In this document: one piece after another, positions 1 through 9,000 of the stretch
Numbering within the stretch: the first letter of the stretch is position 1
How the letters are laid out: each line of letters starts with the position of its first letter
From: Loktanella sp.
GTDB taxonomy: Bacteria > Pseudomonadota > Alphaproteobacteria > Rhodobacterales > Rhodobacteraceae
Length of the DNA: 48,917 nucleotides
Direction: 5' to 3'
NCBI GenBank assembly: GCA_024686085.1
Contig: JAIBDT010000012.1
Coordinates: forward strand, 1-48,917
Notes under the pieces: model-generated
What the model saw: the letters and a program-made list of their open reading frames with translations, nothing else
What the model was told of the DNA's origin: nothing
The model's database searches: none
Made by a program: the position numbers and the translations under genes

Positions 1-152
1 CCAGAAATTCCCAAAAAACTTATCCACAGGGGTTAATAAAACAGGACATAATAGGAACATTTGAGAATGCAAGTTTGTGGCCCCGTAGAATCGGCCAGAA
101 TCAGCCCATTGATTCTATTTCAACCTAACGATTCCAGAAATTCCCAGAACGA
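1..152. other. Left-edge non-coding segment with a DnaA-box match and a 13-bp direct repeat
   Basis: No gene is visible here. Bases 20-28 read TTATCCACA, a perfect match to the bacterial DnaA box. The 13-mer CCAGAAATTCCCA occurs at 1-13 and again at 134-146. The adjacent gene (GNAT) ends at 153 on the minus strand, so this segment lies downstream of it and may be upstream of a gene outside the window. A single DnaA box occurs by chance fairly often and does not show an origin. Confidence 0.4.
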
Positions 153-650
153 TTAGTCTGCGACCGCATCCAGCCACAGGTACATCACATAGGCATCAAC
201 GAACCCTCGCTTGGGGTGGTCAAACGCCTTGGGGATGGTCCCAACGGTCTTATAGCCCAGCCGGTGCCAAAGCTTGACCGCCCCGGCGTTGCTTGCCAGC
301 ACAAAGTTGAACTGCATGGCACGGTAGCCCAACGCGCGCGCCTGCACCTGTGAGGCTCGGCACATTTGCGCAGCAAGACCCTGCCCGCGCGCAGCCTCGC
401 CCACGATATATCCGCAATTGCAAACGTGGCTTCCGCCGCCCTGCTGGTTCGTCTTTATATAGTAAGTGCTAACAATGGCCCCCGCCTGCTCCAAGACATA
501 GGTCGCCGCAGGCAAGTCTAACCAATATGTCAGCGCATCTTCGCGGCTGATCGTGGGGTCGATTGCATAGGTGTCGCCTGCACGAAACACAGGCTGCAAA
601 AGCGCCCAGATACCATCTGCATCCGAAGCCTTTGCCAGCCTGATCTGCAT
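153..650 (-). CDS. GNAT family N-acetyltransferase
   Basis: This 165-residue protein has the length and layout of a single-domain Gcn5-related acetyltransferase, which moves the acetyl group of acetyl-CoA to an amine; the substrate cannot be read from sequence. The start MQIRLAKASDADGIW is a typical GNAT beta1-alpha1. The segment GEAARGQGLAAQM at about residues 84-96 is the acetyl-CoA pyrophosphate loop (Q/RxxGxG/A), and LASNAGAVKLWHRLGY at about 118-133 is the usual C-terminal motif. The gene begins one base after the stop of mrp (TAA then ATG), so the two are probably co-transcribed. Family call firm; function unknown. Confidence 0.88.
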   Translation of the reverse strand: MQIRLAKASDADGIWALLQPVFRAGDTYAIDPTISREDALTYWLDLPAATYVLEQAGAIVSTYYIKTNQQGGGSHVCNCGYIVGEAARGQGLAAQMCRASQVQARALGYRAMQFNFVLASNAGAVKLWHRLGYKTVGTIPKAFDHPKRGFVDAYVMYLWLDAVAD

Positions 651-1724
651 TTAGGCCATGCCGCCATCAATAAATCGACGCGCCATAACACGATAAGCGT
701 CTGCCATCGGTCCGTCACCCGCCGCAATCGGCGTGCCTGCATCACCCGCAAGGCGCGTATCCAGATCAATAGGCAGTGCGCCAAGGAATGGCACTCCCAG
801 ACGCTCGGCATCGGCTTTCACGCCACCATGACCAAAGATATGCGCCTCATGCCCACAATCGGGGCAAATAAAAGTCGACATATTCTCGATCATCCCAAGC
901 ACAGGCGTTTTGAGCGTATTGAACATATCAATCGCCTTGCGGGCATCTAGCAGCGCCACATCTTGCGGCGTGGACACAACAATCGCACCTGTCAGCTCTG
1001 TCTTTTGGCACAGCGTTAACTGCACGTCGCCCGTGCCGGGTGGCAGATCAACGATCAGCACGTCCAACTCACCCCATTCGACCTGCCCCAGCATCTGCTG
1101 CAAAGCGCCCATCAACATCGGACCACGCCAGACAATCGCCTTATCTGGATCCATCATCAGGCCAATGGACATCATCGTGACGCCATGCGCCTTAAGCGGA
1201 ATGATCGTTTTGCCATCCGGCGAGGCAGGACGCTTACTCACGCCCATCATGCGCGGCTGGCTGGGACCATAGATGTCGGCATCCAGCAGACCAACACGGC
1301 GGCCTTCGCGGGCCAACGCGACGGCAAGGTTGGACGACACCGTAGATTTACCAACACCGCCCTTACCTGATCCGATCGCCAAAATACGGTCAACACCTGA
1401 AGGTCGGCTTGGGCCCGCTTGTGGTTTGGGGTGTCCACCAATTTTAAGACTTGGCGGCTCAGGTGCCTTTGGAGCAGGCCCGTGCGCTGTTAACACGACC
1501 GAAACCGACGTGACGCCCGACAACGCCTTGATCGCAGCTTCCGCCGCCAACCGCTGTGGTTCCATCTTTGCGGCTATACCCGCGTCTGGGGCTTCAATGA
1601 CGAATCGCACGGCACCACCATCAACACCCAACGCACGGATCATGTCGCGGCTGACAAGCGTGCCACCGTCCGGCAATTCAAGTCGCGCCAAAACGCCCAT
1701 TATTTCATCGCGGGTGACAGCCAT
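651..1724 (-). CDS. apbC: Mrp/ApbC family iron-sulfur cluster carrier P-loop ATPase
   Basis: Cytoplasmic MinD-like NTPase of the Mrp/NBP35 family, which binds and transfers Fe-S clusters. The N-terminal 80 residues match the MIP18/DUF59 domain, followed by a proline-rich linker (about 82-109) and a deviant Walker [12 protein letters not shown] at about 118-128. A later [11 protein letters not shown] motif and a C-terminal CPDC pair (cluster-binding CxxC) are visible. The open frame continues upstream to 1826, but the ATG at 1724 is preceded by GGAGAGACCAAG, a good ribosome site, and starts the conserved domain, giving 357 residues. It is followed directly by the GNAT gene. Confidence 0.92.
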   Translation of the reverse strand: MAVTRDEIMGVLARLELPDGGTLVSRDMIRALGVDGGAVRFVIEAPDAGIAAKMEPQRLAAEAAIKALSGVTSVSVVLTAHGPAPKAPEPPSLKIGGHPKPQAGPSRPSGVDRILAIGSGKGGVGKSTVSSNLAVALAREGRRVGLLDADIYGPSQPRMMGVSKRPASPDGKTIIPLKAHGVTMMSIGLMMDPDKAIVWRGPMLMGALQQMLGQVEWGELDVLIVDLPPGTGDVQLTLCQKTELTGAIVVSTPQDVALLDARKAIDMFNTLKTPVLGMIENMSTFICPDCGHEAHIFGHGGVKADAERLGVPFLGALPIDLDTRLAGDAGTPIAAGDGPMADAYRVMARRFIDGGMA

Positions 1725-1860
1725 CTTGGTCTCTCCAGTTTGTTTATCGCCTATTATGTGCGCACCATGTCGCAGGAACGCCCATATGTGCAAGGCGGCA
1801 ATGCAACGCAGACAATTAACCAACAACTTTATGACGTTAGGTCAACATTACTTATGCATT

Positions 1861-1875
1861 TGCTGCATAGCAGCA
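1861..1875. promoter_or_regulatory. Palindrome TGCTGC-ATA-GCAGCA, possible PhaR-type operator
   Basis: A perfect 6+3+6 inverted repeat lies 102 bases upstream of the DUF1127 gene. It fits the CTGC-N3/4-GCAG pattern described for the polyhydroxyalkanoate regulator PhaR in Paracoccus. It has no following T-tract, so a terminator is unlikely. Assignment to PhaR is inference from the motif alone. Confidence 0.35.
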
Positions 1876-1977
1876 TTGATCAAGCGGGGGATTGTGCAAG
1901 TGCAGCGTTACCGCCATCTTAGTCACAACGAAGCGCAATTCGGCGCCGAGTAAGTTAGTCATAAGAGAGAAACGATC

Positions 1978-2193
1978 ATGGCATTTATCACCGACACCCG
2001 CACCGGCGGCATCACAATTTCCCAGCGTTTTGCGGCCCTGCGCGAGAACTTCGCAGCAGCACGCGCCCAGCGCAAGATCTACACAACAACAGTCAACGAA
2101 CTTGAAGCGTTGTCCAACCGTGACCTAACCGATCTGGGCATCTCGCGCTCTATGATCAAAGGGATCGCAATGGAAGCGGCATACGGCAAGTAA
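1978..2193 (+). CDS. DUF1127 small protein (CcaF1-like)
   Basis: 71 residues, ending in a clear DUF1127 core: LEALSNRDLTDLGISR at about residues 42-57. Such proteins are small, basic and alpha-helical. In Rhodobacter sphaeroides the DUF1127 protein CcaF1 (RSP_6037) is co-transcribed with the downstream CcsR1-4 sRNAs and binds RNA. Here the hairpin array starts 8 bases after the stop codon, so the same gene-sRNA unit is present. A ribosome site AAGAGAGAAA precedes the ATG. By analogy a stress-responsive (RpoH-type) promoter is expected, but I could not identify one convincingly. RNA binding here is inference from the homologue. Confidence 0.85.
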   Translation: MAFITDTRTGGITISQRFAALRENFAAARAQRKIYTTTVNELEALSNRDLTDLGISRSMIKGIAMEAAYGK

Positions 2194-2201
2194 TCACGAA
2201 T

Positions 2202-2509
2202 TAGATGTGCCGTCTCCTCCCTTAAATGGCGCATCTAGTCGGACCACAGCCAGCCTCCCCTGTGCAGTGGTCCATTTGAACGGCGGCGGCACCCACCTCC
2301 TCCCGGGTGTCGCCACCACCAAACCGGAATTCGGTCCTGTCACCTCCTCCCGACGGGCCCGAACATACCACGACTGATATCGCCCACCTCCTCCCGGGTA
2401 GAACAGTCGTGAGGAAGCGCCCCGCCTCTTCTCCTCCCGAGATGCGAAGCGGGCGCTGATCATAACAGACGGTCATGCCCACCTCCTCCCGGGCATGACC
2501 GTTTTTTTT
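2202..2509 (+). ncRNA. CcsR/cuckoo-type sRNA array: seven consecutive hairpins with CUCCUCCC-type loops
   Basis: Seven stem-loops follow the DUF1127 stop with 3-15 base spacers. Positions: 2202-2237 (10-bp stem, loop containing CTCCTCCC); 2241-2273 (7-bp stem, degenerate CCTCCCC); 2285-2314 (10 bp, loop ACCTCCTCCC); 2330-2363 (12 positions, one mismatch, same loop); 2369-2411 (8-bp outer plus 3-bp inner stem, same loop); 2416-2457 (9-bp bulged stem, loop TTCTCCTCCC); 2469-2502 (perfect 12-bp stem, same loop) followed by eight T. Stem sequences differ while the loop is constant, which argues for selection on structure plus loop. This matches CcsR1-4 of R. sphaeroides and the cuckoo RNA family, whose loops resemble the anti-Shine-Dalgarno of 16S rRNA. 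Exact processed ends cannot be read from sequence. Confidence 0.85.
2469..2509 (+). terminator. Rho-independent terminator, last hairpin of the sRNA array
   Basis: ACGGTCATGCCC (2469-2480) pairs perfectly with 2491-2502, with loop ACCTCCTCCC, followed by eight T (2502-2509). It both carries the array's loop motif and ends the DUF1127-sRNA transcript. Confidence 0.88.
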
Positions 2510-2576
2510 ATGACTTTTTGCGCCGTAAATACTGATCTGTTCCGTTGAAGTAGAGACAGCAAAAAGGATCACCGTC

Positions 2577-2660
2577 ATGCGCGCCCTGCCTTATCTCTTC
2601 TTGTCCATTGCGGGCGGGCTTAGCCTTGCCAGCTTTCTGACATCCAACACATTTTTCTAA
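2577..2660 (+). CDS. Possible 27-residue hydrophobic peptide
   Basis: A short reading frame from ATG 2577 to TAA 2660 encodes 27 residues. It is mostly hydrophobic (PYLFLSIAGGLSLASFL at about 5-21), enough for one membrane span. AAAAAGGATC just upstream gives AGGA with eight bases to the ATG, which is a credible ribosome site. It sits alone between the sRNA terminator and the LysE gene, on the same strand. No family is recognised; it could be a chance frame or a leader. Confidence 0.4.
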   Translation: MRALPYLFLSIAGGLSLASFLTSNTFF

Positions 2661-2700
2661 AGCCTCTTCCATCGAGGCGCAGCATATCTATAACCGCCCT

Positions 2701-3300
2701 ATGTCATTTGCATTATTCATAGGCCTTGTGGGCTTTGCCTTCGCATCCTCGATCACACCGGGGCCAAATAACCTGATGCTGATGGCGTCGGGTGCAAACT
2801 ATGGGCTGCGGCGCACCATCCCTCATATGCTTGGCGTCAGCATCGGCCATGCGTTTATGGTGTTTATGATTGGCGTTGTGTTGCTGCAGGTCTTTGAGAC
2901 CTACCCGATACTCAACACGTTCCTCAAAGTCGCAGGGTCTATCTATATGCTGTGGCTGGCATGGAAAATTGCAAATGCCGTGCCGCCAGAGGCAAAAACA
3001 GTCGAAGGCAAACCCTTCACCTTCCTGCAAGCGGCCGCATTCCAATGGGTCAATCCAAAAGCATGGATCATGGGCATCACGGCAATCAGCGGCTACGCAC
3101 CAGACACTTTTGGCGTCATCGGCGGAGCCGCAATCGTTGCGATCATCTTCTGCGCGATCAACTTTCCGTCGGTCACTGTCTGGGCATGGATGGGAGTGCA
3201 GTTGCGCCGCTGGCTTGGAAGCGCCAAACGCCTGCGCATCTTCAACGTGACAATGGCGGTGCTACTGGTGGTCTCACTGTACCCGATGTTGAACCACTAA
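2701..3300 (+). CDS. LysE/RhtB family amino-acid exporter
   Basis: 199 residues with about six hydrophobic segments, as usual for this inner-membrane family that exports amino acids or related metabolites. The N-terminal SITPGPNNLMLMASGANYG at about 17-35 is the family signature, and FQWVNPKAWIMG around 115-126 is the second conserved block. Convergent with uvrD, 61 bases apart. No ribosome site stands out before the ATG. The exported compound cannot be predicted. Confidence 0.88.
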   Translation: MSFALFIGLVGFAFASSITPGPNNLMLMASGANYGLRRTIPHMLGVSIGHAFMVFMIGVVLLQVFETYPILNTFLKVAGSIYMLWLAWKIANAVPPEAKTVEGKPFTFLQAAAFQWVNPKAWIMGITAISGYAPDTFGVIGGAAIVAIIFCAINFPSVTVWAWMGVQLRRWLGSAKRLRIFNVTMAVLLVVSLYPMLNH

Positions 3301-3361
3301 ATCTCGGTATCAGGCACGGGTCGGCCGCAGGCGTCGCAAGCATCTCCGCCTCGATGTTTGC

Positions 3362-5797
3362 TTAAAATGGCACATCATCAGCGTCAGTTGCCGCGACGAT
3401 AAAACGGGCAACGACATGTTTGGACCCCGCTTTGTCAAACTCAATAACCAGCTTGTCGCCCTCGATGCCCATCACCTCGCCATAGCCGAACTTTTGGTGG
3501 AACACGCGGTCACCTTCGGTAAATGCACTGACGGCTTGCAAATCGATTACATTATTCTTCGCCTGAGCGGGTTGAGACAAACCGCGCTGCTGGCTGCGAC
3601 TTTGTAAGCGCCGCCATCCGGGGGAATTATAAACATTCGCGTCCGCTGCCTTTTGGTGCAAGTCAGACCCGAACCCGTCTTGGACCGCAGGATTTGCACT
3701 CGCCGCCATGCCCGCAGCCCCAAAGCCACCGCCATACAGCCCAGGAGGCGTGAGGACCTCGACATGTTCTTCTGGTAATTCATCAATGAACCGCGACGGC
3801 ATCGCCGATTGCCACTGTCCATAGACACGTCGGTTTGCAGCAAAGGAAATCGTGCAAAGCGCCTCGGCCCGCGTGATCCCGACGTAGGCCAAACGGCGCT
3901 CCTCCTCGAGCCCTATAGAAACATCAACACCATTTACCTTTTTCAATCCGCTTTCATCCATCGACCGTTGGGACGGGAACAACCCATCCTCCCAACCGGG
4001 CAAAAACACCGCAGGAAACTCAAGCCCCTTGGCCGCGTGAAGCGTCATAATCGACACCTTCTCGCCCTGCTCTTCAGTCTCGTTATCCATGATCAGGCTG
4101 ACGTGCTCCAAGAACCCTTGCAGGTTCTCGAAATTCTCCAAAGCCTTCACCAATTCCTTGATGTTCTCCAACCGCCCCGGTGCCTCTGGCGTCTTGTCGT
4201 TCTGCCAAAAACCCGTGTAGCCGCTCTCGTCCAAGATCATGCCAGCCAGCTCGACATGCGTGTCGGATTCGGCCATCACCTGAGAATGCCAACGGTCCAA
4301 CCCCTGTACCAGCAAGGTCAACTCTTTTAGACCCTTGCCGCCCAGCAGTTTGCCCTCGCAAACCAAACGCGCGCCCTCGATCAGGTTCACCCCATTCTCG
4401 CGCGCCGTGCGCTGGATGGTCTGCACTGCCTTATCGCCAAGACCACGTTTGGGGGTGTTCACAATCCGTTCAAACGCCAGATCATCATCTTGGGAAACCG
4501 CCAAACGGAAATACGCCATCGCATCGCGGATTTCCAAGCGCTCGTAAAACCGTGGGCCACCAATCACGCGGTAGGGCAAGCCAATCGTTAGAAAGCGATC
4601 CTCGAAGGCACGCATCTGATGGGACGCCCGCACCAAGATCGCCATGCTATCAAGGCCAACCTTGTCCAGTCCCCGCGTGCCGCGCTGCAAGGCCTCGACC
4701 TCTTCACCTATCCAGCGGGCTTCTTCTTCGCCGTCCCAATGACCAATCAGGCGCACCATCTCGCCCTCTTCGCGGTCGGTAAACAAGGTTTTCCCCAACC
4801 GCCCCTTATTGGCTGCAATCACACCAGAAGCAGCCGCCAAAATATGAGGGGTCGAGCGGTAATTTTGCTCCAGACGCACCACCACGGCACCGGGAAAGTC
4901 CTTCTCGAACCGCAGGATGTTACCAACCTCGGCACCGCGCCAACCATAGATCGACTGATCATCGTCGCCAACACAGCAAATGTTCTTATGCTTGGCCGCC
5001 AATAGTCGCAGCCAAAGATATTGGGCCACGTTAGTATCTTGATACTCGTCCACCAAAATGAACCGAAAGCGGGTTTGGTATTGCTCTAAAATGTCTGCAT
5101 GGCTTTGGAAGATCGTCACCATATGCAGCAGGATATCCCCAAAATCGACGGCATTGAGATCACGCAACCGCTGCTGATAGGCCGCATAAAGCTCTACCCC
5201 TTTGTGATCGAACACGCCACTATCCGCGACAGGCACGGCACTGGGCACAAGGGCGCGGTTTTTCCAATCGTCGATGATCCCCGACAACATGCGCGGCGGC
5301 CAGCGTTTTTCGTCAATATCCGCGGCACGGATCAATTGTTTCATCAGGCGCAACTGATCGTCGGTATCCAAAATCGTAAAGTTCGACTTTAACCCGACCA
5401 GTTCCGCATGGCGACGCAACAGCTTGGCACAGACCGAATGGAACGTGCCCAGCCATGGCATCCCCTCCACCGCCTCACCCATCATCCGGCCAATGCGCAA
5501 TTTCATCTCGCGGGCGGCTTTATTGGTAAATGTTACGGCCAGAATTTCGTGCGGACGCGCCGTGCCTGTCGCCAGTAAATGCCCGATTCGCGTGGTCAGC
5601 GCTTTGGTCTTGCCGGTACCTGCACCCGCCAACATCAAAACGGGGCCATGCATGGCCTCGACCGCCTCGCGTTGCGCGGGGTTCAATCCGTCCAAATAAG
5701 TCGGTTCCGCTCGGCCCACCATGGCGCGCTGGCTTAAGGGAACTGCCGCTGCCTCAAAGGCATCATCTTCACTATATCCTGTCATACGGCCATTCAT
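3362..5797 (-). CDS. uvrD: ATP-dependent DNA helicase UvrD/PcrA
   Basis: 811-residue superfamily 1A 3'-5' helicase for nucleotide-excision and mismatch repair and for clearing RecA or polymerase from DNA. The Q motif LNPAQREAV and Walker A AGAGTGKTKAL lie near residues 38-67. The DExx box VDEYQDTN, motif QNYRSTPHIL, LTLHAAKGLEF-type block (IMTLHAAKGLEF) and VGITRAE follow in order. The last 100 residues hold the divergent tail found in PcrA/UvrD. Two starts are possible, ATG 5797 or ATG 5785; neither has a strong ribosome site. A perfect alphaproteobacterial LexA box lies 29 bases upstream, so SOS induction is likely. Confidence 0.95.
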   Translation of the reverse strand: MNGRMTGYSEDDAFEAAAVPLSQRAMVGRAEPTYLDGLNPAQREAVEAMHGPVLMLAGAGTGKTKALTTRIGHLLATGTARPHEILAVTFTNKAAREMKLRIGRMMGEAVEGMPWLGTFHSVCAKLLRRHAELVGLKSNFTILDTDDQLRLMKQLIRAADIDEKRWPPRMLSGIIDDWKNRALVPSAVPVADSGVFDHKGVELYAAYQQRLRDLNAVDFGDILLHMVTIFQSHADILEQYQTRFRFILVDEYQDTNVAQYLWLRLLAAKHKNICCVGDDDQSIYGWRGAEVGNILRFEKDFPGAVVVRLEQNYRSTPHILAAASGVIAANKGRLGKTLFTDREEGEMVRLIGHWDGEEEARWIGEEVEALQRGTRGLDKVGLDSMAILVRASHQMRAFEDRFLTIGLPYRVIGGPRFYERLEIRDAMAYFRLAVSQDDDLAFERIVNTPKRGLGDKAVQTIQRTARENGVNLIEGARLVCEGKLLGGKGLKELTLLVQGLDRWHSQVMAESDTHVELAGMILDESGYTGFWQNDKTPEAPGRLENIKELVKALENFENLQGFLEHVSLIMDNETEEQGEKVSIMTLHAAKGLEFPAVFLPGWEDGLFPSQRSMDESGLKKVNGVDVSIGLEEERRLAYVGITRAEALCTISFAANRRVYGQWQSAMPSRFIDELPEEHVEVLTPPGLYGGGFGAAGMAASANPAVQDGFGSDLHQKAADANVYNSPGWRRLQSRSQQRGLSQPAQAKNNVIDLQAVSAFTEGDRVFHQKFGYGEVMGIEGDKLVIEFDKAGSKHVVARFIVAATDADDVPF

Positions 5798-5825
5798 AAC
5801 GTCAAAGCGACCAGTGCGAAAGAGT

Positions 5826-5840
5826 GTTCACACTCTGTTC
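5826..5840 (-). promoter_or_regulatory. LexA box upstream of uvrD
   Basis: The plus strand reads GTTCACACTCTGTTC, an exact GTTC-N7-GTTC direct repeat, the LexA site of alphaproteobacteria. It is 29 bases before the first start codon of uvrD, a classical SOS gene, so position and target agree. Confidence 0.85.
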
Positions 5841-5990
5841 TTGCGCTTTCTTTGGATGAATGTGCAAGGCATTTTAGCGACTAAGGCGACATTACCCCAA
5901 GCACCTAAGATATCAGGACATTTTAACGGCTGAAGCCCAAGCAACAAGACAAATACCCAAATGCGACGCTCTATTCAAAACAATTCACCG
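5841..5990. other. Divergent intergenic region between uvrD and pyc
   Basis: About 290 bases separate the two divergent genes. Besides the LexA box and the LacI-type operator I see no open frame with coding character and no clear terminator. It should contain the promoters of both genes. Confidence 0.5.
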
Positions 5991-5991
5991 T

Positions 5992-6003
5992 GTTAGCGCT
6001 AAC
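5992..6003 (+). promoter_or_regulatory. LacI-family-like operator upstream of pyc
   Basis: GTTAGCGCTAAC is a perfect 12-bp palindrome with the central CG step and half-sites typical of LacI/GalR family operators (TGTTAGCGCTAACA type). It lies 82 bases before the pyc start. Which regulator binds is not shown by the sequence; no LacI-type gene is in the window. Confidence 0.6.
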
Positions 6004-6084
6004 GCGTACTGAAGCTATTTGGTTTACATCCTGAATTTTCGCTCTAACAATGCTGCAACTGCAAACACCTTCGGGGGACCATAG

Positions 6085-9000
6085 ATGGCCGACTTCCAGA
6101 AAATCCTTATTGCCAACCGCGGCGAGATCGCAATTCGTATCATGCGCGCCGCGAACGAAATGGGCAAAAAGACAGTCGCGGTCTACGCCGAAGAGGACAA
6201 GCTAGGTCTGCACCGGTTCAAAGCCGACGAAGCTTACCGCATCGGCGAAGGCCTCGGCCCCGTTGCTGCCTACCTCTCGATCGAGGAAATCATCCGCGTC
6301 GCCAAAATGTCAGGCGCAGACGCGATCCACCCCGGTTACGGCTTACTTTCCGAAAACCCTGATTTCGTCGACGCCTGCACCGAAAACGGCATCACCTTCA
6401 TTGGTCCCAAAGCTGCAACAATGCGCAAGCTTGGCGATAAAGCCTCGGCCCGCGATGTCGCGGTTGAAGCGGGCGTGCCTGTCATCCCAGCCACCGATGT
6501 GCTGGGCGACGATATGGAATTGGTCAAAAAACAAGCCGCTGCCGTGGGATACCCTTTGATGCTTAAGGCGTCATTCGGTGGCGGTGGTCGTGGCATGCGC
6601 GCCATTAATTCCGAAAGCGAGTTGGTGGAAAAGGTGCTAGAAGGCCGCCGCGAGGCCGAAGCAGCCTTCGGCAACGGCGCAGGTTTCCTTGAGAAAATGA
6701 TCGTGCGCGCGCGCCACGTCGAAGTCCAGATTTTGGGCGACAGCCACGGCCAGATCTACCACCTCTGGGAGCGCGACTGCTCGGTCCAGCGCCGCAACCA
6801 AAAGGTCGTTGAACGCGCCCCCGCGCCCTACCTTTCAGGGACGCAACGCGAACAGCTTTGCAATTTGGGCAAGAAAATCTGCCAATTCGTGGACTACGAA
6901 TGCGCAGGCACGGTCGAATTCCTGATGGATATGGACTCGGGCGAATTCTACTTCATCGAGGTCAACCCGCGCGTCCAGGTCGAGCACACTGTTACCGAGG
7001 AAGTCACAGGCATCGACATCGTTCGCGCCCAGATCCTGATCGCAGAAGGCAAGTCTCTGGTCGAGGCCACAGGCTGTGCGTCGCAATATGACGTCAAGCT
7101 CGACGGCCACGCGTTGCAATGCCGCGTCACCACCGAGGACCCACAAAACAACTTCATCCCCGACTATGGCCGCATCCAGATGTACCGCTCCGCGACTGGC
7201 CCGGGCATCCGCCTTGACGGCGGCACCGCCTACTCTGGTGCTGTCATCACGCGCTATTATGACAGTCTTTTGACCAAAGTAACTGCCCGCGCACCGACAC
7301 CCGAAATGGCCATCGCCCGCATGGACCGCGCCCTGCGCGAGTTCCGTATTCGTGGCGTGTCCACCAACATCGCCTTCGTGGAAAACCTGCTCAAGCACCC
7401 GACGTTCCTGAACAATGAATACCACACCAAATTCATCGACGAGACACCGGGCCTCATGGATTTCAAAAAGCGGCGCGACCGCGCGACCAAAATCCTGACC
7501 TACATCGCCGATATCACCGTCAACGGGCACCCCGAAACCGTGGGTCGCGCGAAGCCCCACGCCGAGGCGAAACTGCCGCGTCCACCCGTGAAACCAACGC
7601 TCGACGTTCCCGCAGGCACGCGCACCCTGCTCGACGCGCAGGGCCCTGCCGCCGTCGTCGACTGGATGAAAACGCAAAAGCAACTGCTGATCACCGACAC
7701 CACCATGCGCGACGGACACCAATCCTTGCTTGCCACCCGCATGCGGTCAATCGACATGATTAACGCGGCTCCGGCCTATGCCACCAACATGTCGCAGCTT
7801 TTCTCCGTTGAATGCTGGGGGGGTGCTACCTTCGATGTGGCCTACCGCTTCTTGCAAGAATGCCCGTGGCAGCGCCTGCGCGACATCCGCGCTAACATGC
7901 CCAACATCATGACCCAAATGCTGCTGCGCGCCTCTAACGGCGTGGGCTACACCAACTACCCCGATAACGTCGTGCAATCCTTCGTGGCCCAAGCGGCAAC
8001 CTCTGGCGTCGACGTCTTCCGCGTCTTCGACAGCCTCAACTGGGTCGAAAACATGCGCGTCGCGATGGATGCGGTCGTGGAATCTGGCAAAATCTGCGAA
8101 GGCACGATCTGCTACACAGGCGACATGCTCGACCCTGCCCGCGCCAAGTATGACCTGAAATACTACATCGGTATGGCCAAAGAACTGGAAGCGGCAGGCG
8201 CCCACGTGCTTGGCCTCAAGGACATGGCTGGCCTGCTCAAACCCGCCGCAGCCACCGCCCTCATCACAGCTCTCAAGTCCGAGACCGATCTACCCATCCA
8301 CTTCCACACCCACGACACCTCTGGTGCGGCCATCGCAACCGTGCTCGCCGCGTCTGCGGCTGGCGTGAACGTGGTCGATGCCGCCATGGACGCCTTCTCG
8401 GGCAACACATCCCAGCCGACCCTTGGCTCCATCGTGGAATCCCTCAAAGGGTCTGACCGCGACACAGGGCTCGACGTGAAAGCCATCCGCGAAATCTCGA
8501 ACTACTTCGAACAAGTCCGCGAGCACTACACTGCCTTCGAGAGCGGCCTGCAAGCCCCCGCCTCCGAGGTCTACCTCCATGAAATGCCCGGCGGCCAGTT
8601 CACCAACCTCAAGGCGCAAGCCCGCTCCCTCGGCCTAGAGGACCGCTGGCACGAGGTCGCCCAAACCTATGCCGACGTGAACCAAATGTTCGGCGACATC
8701 GTCAAGGTCACACCATCCTCCAAGGTCGTGGGCGACATGGCCCTGATGATGGTATCCCAAAACCTAACACGCGCCCAAGTCGAAGACCCAGACATCGACG
8801 TGGTCTTCCCCGACAGCGTCATCGACATGATGAAAGGCAGCCTCGGCCAACCTCCGGGCGGCTGGCCAAAAGCGGTGCAGAAGAAAATTCTCAAGGGCGA
8901 AAAAGCCTCGACAGACCGGCCCGGCGCGCATCTGCCAGCCGTCGATCTGGACGCCACGCGCGCGGACTTGTCCACGCAGCTTGAGGGGCGCAAAGTCGAC

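Noticed and set aside
1273..1953. 226-residue plus-strand open frame
   Set aside because: Antisense to mrp for most of its length, no domain, no ribosome site.
2194..2578. 89- and 118-residue minus-strand frames
   Set aside because: They run antisense through the hairpin array and only translate the repeated GGGAGGAGG motif.
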